Assembly: GCA_029817715.1 (NCBI GenBank)
Contig: JARUPY010000126.1
Span: 1-64,000, forward strand
From: Melastoma dodecandrum
Taxonomy: Eukaryota; Streptophyta; Magnoliopsida; Myrtales; Melastomataceae
Length of the DNA: 64,000 bases
Reading direction: 5' to 3'
Part shown: piece after piece, positions 11,204-22,159 of the stretch
Layout: every line of letters begins with the position of its first letter
Position numbering within the stretch: position 1 is the first letter of the stretch
Position numbers and translations under genes: made by a program
Notes under the pieces: generated by a model
Seen by the model: only the letters and a program-made list of their open reading frames with translations
What the model was told of the DNA's origin: nothing
The model's database searches: none

Positions 11204-11940
11204 GTCAGCAAGTTTTTGCTAAAGAAATTCTTTTCTCCTGTGAATAATATCATTCTCCTTTTAAAAAATATATTGCATTCTGGAAACCGACTTGACCGAG
11301 GAGTCTCTGGATTATTTCCGAGCGTCTTTTATTGAAAGCTTGTGTCAATACATACTTTTCCCTTTTGGTGAATTTTCCAGGTCATAAATCAGATGTCAGC
11401 AATATCCGATTTGTCGTTGCAGTCACCTACAGAGGTACAACCAGCCACGCATGCCCTTCTTTCAGTATGGCATGCTATGTTGCAGACAAACATCGTTCGA
11501 AGGGTATGGTATTGGGGACTGAATAATGCATCTCGATGGTAATGTGCAACTCTCCTCACTATGAGGTTGTTGCTCCCCCTCTCAGGACTAAACCTTGAGC
11601 TCTATGAGGCAAGTCACTAACGTGAAATTCGCAGGTAACAAGCATCTTGATATCTTCTTCATCTTGGCCTGCATAGCATTCTATGCGACACCACCTAATC
11701 CTCCTCTCCCTCTAACACCAGTTCCACGTTCTGCCGAAAACTCTGTCAATCAGGCACTTCCCTTGATCAGCGAAATATATCTGGTAACATTGCAGCTGTC
11801 CATTCTCCTTCTTGAGATCCGTGAGCATGTCTTTTAAATATGGAAGACAAAAATAAAACCCTCCGGTGTGTTCAGCTCGAAGCAGCTCATGACAGAGAGA
11901 AACAACTGCTTCACGAGTTAACAGAACTGCAGTGGAAGTA

Positions 11941-13768
11941 ATCTTTCTGTGCATGCCTTTTCCATCTTGGAGAGGATTTAATCGATTGTTTTGTGAATCA
12001 ATTCTGCTGGAATTCTGGGAAGGCTCATACGGGCGCAGGACAAACTTCAGAAACTAAAGCTTCCTTTATCCATTGCTAATGACGGATAGGCTCAAACTTC
12101 CTGTTGTTGTTTTTCCTTCTGTTTCTAGGTATAACATTGTAATATCCATCCATTCACATGGAGATTTGTACAGAAATTTCCCTCAAGGACGGATTTTTGA
12201 GGCATTTGGGGGCACCATGAAAGAAAAAAACAGGGAAGAACCTTTTACTGTTTGGTCGGTTCCTTCCTCTGATAACAAATGGGGAAGAGGGGGGGGGGGG
12301 GGGGGGGGGGGGGGTTGACTTAGGTTGTCAACGAGGTGCTCTGCTCCAATGCCCTTTCATATGCAAACTCATTGGCCAACTTCTGAATTATCAGGAGTCA
12401 AATGGGACCATGTCTCTTGGAGAAAAGGGAGGATGAGATGGGCCAATTCTATTCCATGTCTTCACATTGACTTGAGTTGGGGCTTTCAAATTCAAGCTTT
12501 TGCAGCCTCCAAATCTACAATTTTAGGGTCGATCGATTTGTAGAAACACATGCGTCAAATTGGGGGGCAATCCAGGACAGAAGGCATGACTTAGGATTTG
12601 GGATGAATGGGGGGGAAGCACGACAAAAGGGTCATCCCCCTTTTACTCCCAGTTCGGACAGGTCCCAACTCTCCCAGAATTAGAAGCTTCCATGACCACA
12701 CCAACCCCAATAAAATGTATGCATTGTTTTCTGTTCAATTACCCTTTTCGCCACTTAGATTCCCCCCAAAAATCGGGTGGGAATAGAGTAAGAACAGAGA
12801 GATTTCGAGGGCCAAACTTACATTTTAGGAAAAAGCATAAGCGAGTCTGTAAAATTAGTTTTCTTTTTGTCCGGACAGTCCCCAACCCCGAAGAGAGAGA
12901 GAGAGGGAGAGAGAATAGTAGAAAGAGAGTCAGTATGAACTCACGAACCTCGGGGGGTCGCGGTTTGCAGTAGGAGTGGAAGTACTGGCAGGAGAAGGAA
13001 TCCCAACTCACTCTTCCTCACCGTCGGAAGCGGGAAGCCATGTTGAGGGATCCCCATTTGAGGCAACTGCGAGATAAGAAGCGTCGGAGGAAGAAGACCA
13101 CGCTACATCAATGCGACAGCTCCGCCACCCTCTCCTTTCCCAACCCCTGCTTCTCCTCTTGCTCCGCCCTTCCTAACTCCCTCCTCGACCCCTCAATTCC
13201 GCCGCCCCCGTTCGATTCCGACTCCCTTTGTGCAAAGTTCGGTGCTTTCCTGCTACCCATCGTTTGCTTGAGTTGGGGTGTTCTTGGGTGCGGTTCCTCT
13301 GTGCTGTAAGCGTAATTGGATAAGTTTTTTATGGGGAGGGGGTGATTCTGTCCTGTCCGATTGCTGATCCGAAAAGCGTGATCCGGGGTAAGGTTTTCTT
13401 TTTGTTGGTTCTGCTAAGCTGCCCTGTGATCAGATTCAGGAGTGAGTTGAGTGTCTAGAATTTGGGTGGATTGTGGAGGAGTTCAACCTGAATGCGTGAA
13501 TAGTTTTGGGGTGTTGGGGGTTGGTGTTCATTTGGATTTGGAAGTTTGCAGAATCTTTTAGTATCGTCAAAGTTTGTCAAAAAAAGGGTCCATTCTTGGA
13601 GTTGCAAGACGTTACATCTCTTAGTGATTGGTCCAACCCTAGCTTTTTATTGCTTCCGTTTATGCGGTCGAAGTGTTTGGCCCGGCGGCGGGAAGTAGAA
13701 TTCGGTTGCCATTTTCCGGGAAACTGATGATTTAGTTGCAGTATTTGGAAAAAAAAGTGGGGGTAGAG
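11941..13768 (+). other. Copy of the kinase-ADA1 intergenic region and ADA1 5' leader
   Basis: This aligns with 54469-56278. It holds a 26-base G run (12289-12314, 8 bases in copy B), a GA-rich microsatellite near 12893-12915 and the duplicate of the ADA1 leader with its putative 5'-UTR intron. No separate gene is evident. Confidence 0.7.
12289..12314 (+). repeat. Poly-G tract (26 G)
   Basis: An uninterrupted run of 26 G. The same position in copy B (54814-54821) has 8. Confidence 0.95.
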
Positions 13769-13907
13769 ATGCGTGCACCCCACCAGCAATCACGAGACAG
13801 TTTAGTCGAGTTACGGGCACTGATAGTGAAAAGGGTTGGATTGGAGAGATCGGAACTGTACTTTCACTATGTAAACAGGTTTTTGGGTTTGAAGCTTGGG
13901 AAGGCCG
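13769..13907 (+). pseudogene. Truncated ADA1 (SAGA subunit) 5' fragment
   Basis: The ATG and the following 46 codons match the intact gene at 56279 almost base for base, starting MRAPHQQSRDSLVEL. Similarity ends at 13907 after GGGAAGGCCG, and unrelated sequence follows. It lacks most of the N-terminal domain and the whole C-terminal half. The upstream leader is retained, so it could still be transcribed, but it cannot make a functional SAGA subunit. Confidence 0.93.
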
Positions 13908-13926
13908 GTTAGCATTGAGCTAACCG
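13906..13926. repeat. Short perfect hairpin at the duplication breakpoint
   Basis: CGGTTAGC and GCTAACCG form an 8-bp stem around the loop ATTGA. It begins exactly where similarity to copy B stops. Confidence 0.85.
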
Positions 13927-14228
13927 ATAAAATCACCAGTGAAATATGTACTTCGTTCATGAGGATGATGATGAAGAGGATGACGAAGACATGATTTAAG
14001 TGTTATGACTTTGGAATTTTGTGGGATTTTTTATAACTTTGATGGTTATGTTCGTGACTTTGTCATTTCTTTGGATTATGACGAGTGATAACTTCATTAT
14101 ATGGGGATACATAAACTAAGTGTAAAAATTATTATGCACATGACGCATTGATCGCCTTTTTAGCGCCTTAGCGTCTCCGGCGATATGAGACCTTATCGCC
14201 TTGGGGTGCCTCAGTGCCTTAACAACAC
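13927..14228 (+). other. Possible transposon-end fragment with acidic frame
   Basis: A short frame at about 13948-13998 ends in an Asp/Glu run (HEDDDEEDDEDMI then stop), like the tail of some hAT transposases. Later sequence (14148-14220) has GCGCCTTAGCGTCTCCGGCG-like repeats often seen at hAT element ends. The evidence is thin and no catalytic domain is visible. Confidence 0.25.
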
Positions 14229-14944
14229 TTCTTACTCGTTGGCGGTCTGAATTTGTCTCGGGACATTTTCTGAATAGATGATTGGCCATGTAGTAATTTC
14301 GGGAACAACGTCTTCCACGTAAGACAAATTCTTCTTATTCTCCTCTAGGATGACACTAAGACTCTCAGCACATGTTTGTGCAAGCGTTTTCTGCCTCGGA
14401 AACTTTTTTGACATGCCGCCGACTGTATGTAGTATGAGTATCTCTCGCGATACAAAGTTTGTCACCTGCAATGTCCAATGGGTTTCGGAAACACAAACCG
14501 GTAGGAAGATGTGTCGTACCAAATGATTGGCGCAATGTGGGTACATCCATAAATAATACTTTAATTGACGCATATCCAAAAATCCAAATGAGCAGCGTAT
14601 GTACCATGTCCACTTCCTCATTGTTTCCCAACTGTGTTGCATACATAGTTGAAATGTTAAGCATGTTATCGACATTGTATTGTCTTGCAACTAACGCCTC
14701 TCATGTGTAAATGTATAAATTTTACAACACATGTATGACCGTTACTTAACATATATAAGATAACACAAAATCCTTCGCATAACGCTTCACTAACCCCCGA
14801 CCAACTTATTAAATACCATGTCCTTGTAGGCATATTCTATCATTCACTATTTAGGATAAGTTCATGGAAGTCGATAATTTGCAATTGAACGCATTCAACG
14901 AATGGAAAAGAAACAACTGATTAACCTTGGATGAAGACATGGTT

Positions 14945-15008
14945 TCATTACAAGTCTAGAAATTCAATGGTTTCTCTAGATCCCATTGAATTTCTAGACT
15001 TGTAATGA
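14945..15008. repeat. Perfect 26-bp inverted repeat (hairpin)
   Basis: The arms 14945-14970 and 14983-15008 are perfect reverse complements separated by 12 bases. They lie inside the protease pseudogene region. Confidence 0.95.
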
Positions 15009-15233
15009 TTGATTCTTACATCATTATTAATTCATTGTGTAGGTCTGAGGGACATCATAGCTTGCCTCGATATAGTAACAACATCCGGAAAGCACAGGAC
15101 CTCACTGCATGAGAAAGCGTATATATTGTACCAATTCATAAAGAATGTAACAACCTACATAATACGAGAATAATTGAGAACAAAAAGATAAACCTAGGCA
15201 GGAACCCCTCATTCCAAGCATAACTAAGAATAT

Positions 15234-15430
15234 CCCAATCTGTCTTCGAGAAACATTTAATGTTTGACGGTGGAATATCATTTTGCAATAGTTTGTCCAC
15301 TACCTGATTACACACACAATCATAAATCATATCCCAACTTGTCTTCGAGAAACATTCAATGTCTGACGGTGGAATATCATTTTACAAATGTTTGTCCACT
15401 ACATGATTACACACAATCATAGATAATATC
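15234..15430 (-). repeat. Tandem duplication, two ~99-bp units
   Basis: Units 15234-15332 and 15333-15430 share CTTCGAGAAACATT, GACGGTGGAATATCATTTT and TTTGTCCACTAC in the same order. The duplication lies in the minus-strand pseudogene and encodes a repeated NDIPPSNIKCF-like peptide. Confidence 0.92.
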
Positions 15431-17396
15431 ACAAGCCTAAAACTGGCCATGGACTAGATACGTCTATATCTATTTTAGCCATTTATACTCCGGTATGACT
15501 GTAGCCATCTGTTTTCTCCGACACATTCTTTTGTGGATTGATCCAGGGCGATGTTGTTAGAGCACACGACCTCCTCTCCGCAGAGCGCCTAGTGTTGATG
15601 TTCCTGCCCTTTTTCCCCTGATTTTTTGATGATATGCTTTCATGAATCATCCACATAAAAATTAACACTATCTTTCATCAGTGCATTCCAGTGAAACACT
15701 TAACATCACAGGCTTTATAAGCAAAGCTCACTATACAAACTACACGGTTGTCGCCACTTGGTTCGACCTCATTATGCTTGAAATTATCTTTTTGACACTA
15801 GGATATCCGTCGGTATTTTTGGCTCGACATCATGCTTCGTAATCGGCAATATAGCTGTCGGAATGACATCTTCGTGGGCTGAATTCTCGTGCCGCACCAT
15901 GGGGAGGTAGACATTCCTTGTACATGTTGTATTTCATTATCACGACAACAGGGAGTATCTCCGAGAACTTCATCGTTAAGAGCCTGTTGTGAATCGTCAT
16001 GACGGATTGAGCACAACAAGGAGCCAATTTCTACACCCATGTTCTCATGTGCAGTTAGTATAGGTGGATCTCTTACATTATCCTCCATTTCGCCCATTTA
16101 TATGTCCACACGTGGGAATGACGAAGTCTTCAACATGTTTTCATCGTCAGCAAAAGATGAACCCACCTCCCTAGTTCCGTTATTACGATGGTCCTCGTGT
16201 TCCCAATTGTTGCCATTCTTTGTACCGTGACATTTCCCATTTCTTACCTCCTCAAGGAAGTGCTCGACTTTTGCAACCAAATCAAGAAAAATTTCTCCAA
16301 GTTCAACATCGGAGCATCCAAATGCTATGCGCAAATGTTCAATTACCAGAAGTTCACATCGCTACGATTGACAACATACTTAAATAAAAAGATACACCGA
16401 GTGTAAAACGTACCTTTAACTGCATGTACTCCCAATCATTGTGCCCCTCCTCACTACATGGGTGCGTCGGTACATTGCCATCTGTTTCAATGGTTTTACG
16501 AGGCTGTAAAACATGGACAAATAAGGATGAACATTTTGACAGACGACCCATTCGTAGCTTTGTGCCATCTGAATATGTAATTCGTTAGATGTTGCATACT
16601 TTTCGGGAGTTTCCCACTTTAAACCAATAAGTGTTTTATGCAGCCGAGCATCGTCCCAAACAACACATATCGATTTTTCTCTTCTCGCATAAAATTGTCT
16701 TGATTCATCGCCTCTACACTTCTCTACAGCAAAAAACTAAAAAAGCAACCGTTGAAAATTGTCATGCCGGTCATGTATCCATGAATATAAAATATCACAT
16801 TCATGAAATGTTGTTAACATAGCGATAAGATTATTACTAGCAATCTTTGTCCCTTCTCTTTAAACATCCCTGTTGATATGGTTTTGATGATGTCTCACAC
16901 AGCAGGTTTGATCTGCTATGAGTTTACAGAAGCTGTAACTTCCTGTAACGATGATATGCTTCCTAATAAAGGAAAAATATCATGAAAATATTTTCTTCAT
17001 GATCATTTCAGATCAAATGATGTAATTAGAAAATATTTTCATAATTAGATATTTTAATAATTAATAATTAATTATCTTAATTAGTTTATTAATTCAAAAT
17101 AAGAATATTCCTAGGAATATTATTTGAATTAATATTAAAATGATTATCTAGAAAGATAATACATTAAAAGTCAAAAATAATATAATTCTCCTATTTACGA
17201 AAATTATATTATTAAAGTTGGAAATTTCTTATTGACCTTCTGTAAGGAGATTACGTGAATAAGAAACATCCACCAAACATTCAAATCACATGAATTTCGT
17301 CCAAATACAATGATTTACTAATCTGAAACGAATCAATTATTTTTTGGAATAAATCGTTGATTATATTTCCTTATATAGAAGGTTACGTTATTGTTC

Positions 17397-17401
17397 TGAC
17401 C
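17397..17401. repeat. Target-site duplication, left (TGACC)
   Basis: TGACC directly precedes the first LTR base and is repeated at 37177-37181 right after the last LTR. Confidence 0.9.
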
Positions 17402-20400
17402 TGTACGCGCGCGGCGGTTCGGACGACCCGAGGATCCGGGCCCGCTCCCCTAGAGTCTTCCGGTCGGCGTCGCGACTCGAGCATCGAACGCTTCGGAAAA
17501 GACCAGGGTGGTCCCTACTTCGATTCCTGATCGGGTCTGCCCAGACTCTTCGCCGATCGTCTCCATGCTCCTTAAGAGGCGACGGGCGAAAAGAAGCGCA
17601 TGGCCCGAGGAGGAAGCTTCAGGAGGTTCCAAGAGCGGCTCGTGTCGTCAGTCCCTCATCCAAGATGACTTCGTAAAAAAATGTGTTGTTGTTTAACCTA
17701 GGTAAACTATTACGGAGTCGCCACCGACTTATTTAAAAGCTTGGTTTAAGTCGGAAAACCAGCCTAGATTCGGGGTTCCTAATTACTAACTCTTACATCT
17801 AAACATGCGAAGAGATGGCGTTTGCTCCAAAAGTTTACTTTTGGTTAACGGGCGTTGGACCCGATTCAGGCTTTTTGGGCCCGAACTCATGTTTATTTGT
17901 TTTACAAACCGCATGCGACGATAAACCTATGGGCCTAAAGCATACGGACATGCACAGACAATTATTGAGATCAAAGGGAGCGGGGAAGGGGCGGTGATTG
18001 CGGGCCTATGCACTTGGGTCCGCAATCCGTTACAAGTGGATTGAATAAAAATTCAAGGAGGCCCGCACCTCCTCCCCTTTGTACCTTAGATTGAAGGTTG
18101 GGGTCGCTTTGTCTTCGAGCCCGCGGTTTTTAGGCCGGGGTGGATCCCGTGGTTTGATACACGCGCCTTCGAGTTAATCTTCGAAATTTTGATGTTGGTT
18201 TTCCGAGATTAAGTGCTCGATGTACATGTCAAAGAAAATGTAAACGTGCTTAGTATTGTTGAATAAAATTCAATCAATTAAAAGGAATGTAAGGCATGTC
18301 TTACTATTCTAATTTTTAATAAAAAATCATTTTAGTGTCGATCTTTCATATATGTTGTCAAAAAAAATAAAACTTTACGAATAATTAACAATTTTACCTA
18401 AAAAAAGAAGTTGTTACATAAAACTTGAAATCTCAAATTTTAAAAGAACATATACGTAACACAGTCGAACAATGATCAATCAAACAAAATACATGCGTAG
18501 TCAAATGGCGATTAAAATGGGTAAAGGGGCGATCATTCATTCGTAGTAATCTCAAGTTATCGTCACTATCCTAAATGCTAACGTCAACCTAATACAAATC
18601 ACAGAAATTGAACGGCACGATTAAATCTCCAAGGCAAAAGTCAAAATCGAAGGAAACTTTTACCTCTCACACGAGCTGCATAGGAATTGTCGCGGGGGAG
18701 ATCTTGGAAACCACGGGGAGCTTCTGCTCGGAATGGGGACGAGAAGGAGGCCACTTTGAAGTCGCCCGCTACCGATTCCACGAACCCAGGGCACGCTCAG
18801 GAAGATGGATCTGCCATCACGGTCGAATCCAAATAAGCCCGTCGCCGGAGGAGCTGCTGGTTCATCGCCGGCTGCTGAGGATCTGTAGAAGCCACGGTTA
18901 GGGGGACGCGGGTTGCCGCCGCCGTGGGATGTCAGGGACGTCGGGAGGAGATGGAGCCACCACTTTGGTTGGATCTGAGGCGATTGCTGCTGGAGGGCCG
19001 TCAGGGACGAGCTGCCACCGTTGGGAGGCGCCGGAGGGGAGAATGGCCGTGCTAGGAGAACGCCGGGGTCGGAAGAGGGAGGTCTCGTTGCCCAAGCCGA
19101 GGAAGGTTGTAGAGAAACCGGCCGGAGCTGCGGGCTACTCGTTGCCGGGCTGGATGTTGCCGAAGGAGACGTAGATCCACCACTTCCATGTCTGGGGAGG
19201 CCACCGGAGAGCGCGAATCGCCGGCGGGCTGCCGTCGTGAGTCTTGGAAATGCCGGAGAAGAAGTGGGTCGCCACCACTGGAGGAGGGTCGAGGAAGCCG
19301 GACATGGTGGCATTGTAGGGGATGGTTGCTGTACGTGGATGAATCCGAGGCGGGATGATTGCCAGGATGGACTGTGGAGGAGCATTCGACGGGGCTGCAG
19401 CGAGGTTGTTGGAGAAAGGGGAGTGCCGGAGAAGGGGACCTGCTAGGTTGGGGAACGTCGGAGGAGAGGGGACCACCGCTGCAGGCTTGCTGCTGGTCTT
19501 TAGAGGAGCTGGGGGGGATGGCAGGGGAGGTTGATCCGTCGTCATGGGAGGTGCCGTGGAGAGGCTGATGCCGAGGGAGCAGTTGTGGGTCGCCGGGAAG
19601 GTTGTGATCCCCGCTGCGGCTGGTGGCGGCGGCATTGGGAATGGATGTCCATCACCGCCACTGATTGAAAGGACGTTGGAAGGAGCATGGGTTAGCCGTC
19701 TTCTCTGGGAGCACCACCTTTCAAAGGTTAGTGGAGACCTGGCGTTGGTGAGCCTGATCTGGGACGTCGGGGAAGACGGCATGCGGACGTTGAGGAGAGG
19801 CAGGGGAGACAGGAATTGAGGGATATGCTCTCGCTGCGGCTACAAGCGTCGGGAAGAAATGGGTTTGCCGCGGCTGGGCGTCCAGGGGTATGCGAAAGGG
19901 CAGCTCTTTGGGAGTGTTTGGCCACTAGTTGTCGAGGGATGCGGTCATTTGTCATTGCTGTCAGTTCAGAACAGGGGAGACCAGTGAGACTAGTTCGTTG
20001 GTACCGGCTTTTGGGGAGATCGGAGAAGGTTGTCGAGAGCGTCGTTGGGAACAAAGGAGATGGGAGGAGGCTTTGGCTTTATGTGAGATTAGGCTGATTG
20101 CTGAGTGTTTAAGGTTAAGTGGGGAACGCGACCGTGAGGCTGAAAAGAGAGAGAATCTTGGGAAGGGTTGGCTTTGGAAAGTTGGCTTTGGGAGAACGTG
20201 GGAATACATGAACAAAGGAAAGAAAGGGGGGAAGCTGTTGTTGTTTGGAGAATGAACGCAACCGTGGCGAGGCCATCATCTCCATGGCGTGTTCCTGCAC
20301 GTAAAAGGAAACAAATCAAAGCACAAGGAGGGCTTCCCGGGACGAGACTGATGTTGTCCATGTCGCATCCAGGAAGGCCGAAGTCTGTCGCCGCTTGAGG

Positions 20401-20760
20401 TATGACTCTCCGCTGTTATTGTGGACTGTTTGCTTGGGTTGTCGAGGGGGTTCCCATTAACGTTTTCTTCCTCTTACCTTGGTGAGGAGATTGTAGGAGA
20501 TGACGCTCGTCCAAAGGTCAAGGCTGTGAGGATCCCCCTTTTCATTGTCTTTTTGTGTGTGTCTTCTATCTAGGGAAGTAGAATATAACGTTTGCAAGTA
20601 GAAACGTTTAAAGGGAGAAACGTTTCAATCTATCTCTGCAACTGTAATGTGTGTATGTGCTTCCATTTAGGAAGGGAAATTTAGTGAATGCAAGGAATCA
20701 AAAGAAATATTCTTGAAAATAGGAAAGGTAATTTCTAGCCTAGATATTTGAGGTATTACA
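17402..20760 (-). repeat. LARD LTR1 (3' LTR of the array)
   Basis: 3359 bp. It alone keeps a 268-bp segment (18408-18675) missing from LTR2 and LTR3. It lacks about 21 bp just inside its plus-strand start and about 79 bp that LTR3 has at 35999-36077. The GC-rich half (18680-20100) has few stops in all frames, which explains long apparent frames there. Its TATA position reads TATCTAG instead of TATATAG. Confidence 0.93.
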
Positions 20761-20785
20761 GTTTGCCCCTTCTTGTGGGGGAATC
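20761..20785 (-). other. Polypurine tract of LARD unit 1
   Basis: The minus strand reads CACAAGAAGGGGCAAAC directly before the LTR start TGTAATACC. Confidence 0.8.
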
Positions 20786-22159
20786 TGGAAAGATTTTCTC
20801 ACAAGGATATTAGGAATACCTCAAATTATGTTTTGAAAACATCTTTGTTCAGCATGCACCTAAAAAGCTTATCAAGAAAACTCAATAGTCACAACGAAAA
20901 CAAAAACAAGAACAGCTAAATGTACATGCACATTATACTTCGTTTTGTTTTCTTTTTAAGAGTATGTTTCCCAGCGAGAGCAGAAAAGGTTTGTCGATTT
21001 CTCTCGTGTTTCACTCTCACTTCTGAAAGCCGCTTCAGTTGGATTTCGGAATTCCTTTGACTTGGATGCTCATGTACCAATCGAAGGAGTCTTTGTTGGG
21101 GTTATAATGTGGCTTCGACATAAGGCCTTTAGACTGAAAGTTTGAATTCGTCATCTGAAAGAAAAAGTTTACGGACCTCATCGAAAGCTACTGGATCGTA
21201 GAGGTTCCACCATTCAAGCAAATTTTCCATCCATTAGACAGGTCACCAGTTGACATGTTCTGTTGGGGGATGAATAAATGGTTTACTGGCAGGTGTGATC
21301 AATCCACTTCGGGAAAAGCTTTGTTTTAGAAGGGTAGCATCTTTGCTTTTGTGACCGTCAATGTCAGTCCCGATGCTTTGTTTTTGCTCTTTTGATTTTC
21401 ATCTTGCGCTTTGCTTTTTCTTTACTGGATCATAGGGATTTGCCCCACTTTGTTTTCTGGTACTTTTCTTTGGTATCTGTGCTCTTTGGGAAATTCTTTG
21501 AGAAATTTGATCTTCAGGAATGACTCAACTGGTAGGCCTAATTGTCGATGATGTATCTTTGCCTGAATCTTAAGGAAGTATAGCCTCTACGATCCGTTGC
21601 TTCCGGTTTCTAGCTACAAGATCTCCCTTTTTAACCTCGATGTGAGGCGGTCCTTAGACTTGTTAGGTGTAGTGTATATGAAAACTTCAACTTTGGCTCG
21701 AAAGGGGCTAGTAATAGTTGATGTTCCGTGTTTGGGATAGAGAAGAAGTGCTCGATCTCATTCCGGTTTAGAGCAACTTTTGTCAAAGGACTCGTCATCC
21801 GCCTGAATGCTTGTGTATGAATTTTTATAGTGTTTGCACTCATCACTCTGGGTAAGTGTTTGGGGATAGGCTTGCCTTCTCCACTCTCGTTCAGAAACAT
21901 TTTTATTAAAGATAATTTCAAATTATATGCAAATGAGCACACAAATGCTTAAGAAAATAAACAGGTTTAGGTATTCAAACCTCGGTGGTGCTCTTGTCCA
22001 AACTTCGAGGGGGAAAGTGTTTGCACTTTCATGCCCCAGTCATGTTCTTTTGAGATTAGAATCAAACAGCTTCCACCCGACCACCCACGCCGTTGCCTAG
22101 GAGTTTGTACCGTACTGTGTGGATGTCCATGTACCTACACAGTTGATAACAGACAAAGA

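Larger units (their letters stand above)
8255..11940 (+). pseudogene. Ste20/GCK-type kinase pseudogene, copy A (3' part)
   Basis: This is the duplicate of the pseudogene at 52163-54468. Recognisable pieces are a QKGRFKVTSENVDL motif at about 9007-9051, typical of plant Ste20-like (BLUS1-related) kinases after the catalytic domain, and the C-terminal coiled-coil motif REKQLLHELTELQW ending in TAA at about 11940. The frames are broken. In copy A the codon before the QKGRFK motif is TAA, where copy B has CAA. The non-autonomous retroelement 9145-11203 sits between the two pieces. The kinase catalytic domain is not in this copy because the window starts downstream of it. Confidence 0.75.
1..13907 (+). 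repeat. Segmental duplication copy A, interrupted by two retrotransposons
   Basis: The blocks 1-22, 8255-9144 and 11204-13907 align collinearly, in the same orientation and with high identity, to 52793-56417 (copy B). Removing the two insertions leaves about 3.6 kb, against 3625 bp in copy B. The match starts at the window edge, so the true left end is not visible. It stops abruptly at 13907, inside the ADA1 reading frame. Copy B shows uninterrupted sequence at both insertion points, so the insertions happened after duplication or were never present in B. Confidence 0.95.
14229..16850 (-). pseudogene. Ulp1-like (C48) protease pseudogene, transposon-associated type
   Basis: Read on the minus strand, 16850 to 14229 shows broken coding pieces. 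The last (14232-14690) carries the Ulp1/C48 landmarks: an IFLPVCVSETHWTLQVTNF segment (catalytic His in HWTL), then a strand ending ILHTVGG where family members usually have ILD.MGG, so the catalytic Asp appears changed. The frame ends at VPRQIQTANE, just before the DCG motif that would supply the catalytic Cys. Upstream pieces at 15798-16097 and 16098-16334 (AFGCSDVELGEIFLDLVAKVEHFLEEV) look like the long middle part of such proteins. These proteases are commonly carried by plant MULE and related transposons. The family call is good for the C-terminal part and moderate for the rest. Confidence 0.6.

Noticed and set aside
12073..12318. Frame shared by both duplicates (54600-54905) as a gene
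   Set aside because: No recognisable domain, the frames end differently, and it sits between the kinase pseudogene end and the ADA1 leader.
13906..13926. Hairpin at the ADA1 breakpoint as a Helitron 3' end
   Set aside because: No CTRR motif follows at the usual distance on either strand and no matching TC 5' end was seen.
18660..19782. Long minus-strand frames (up to 241 codons) in the LARD LTR, repeated in the other two LTRs
   Set aside because: They lie in a GC-rich, stop-poor stretch where all frames are open, are Pro/Ser-rich without a domain, and are conserved only because the LTRs are recent copies.
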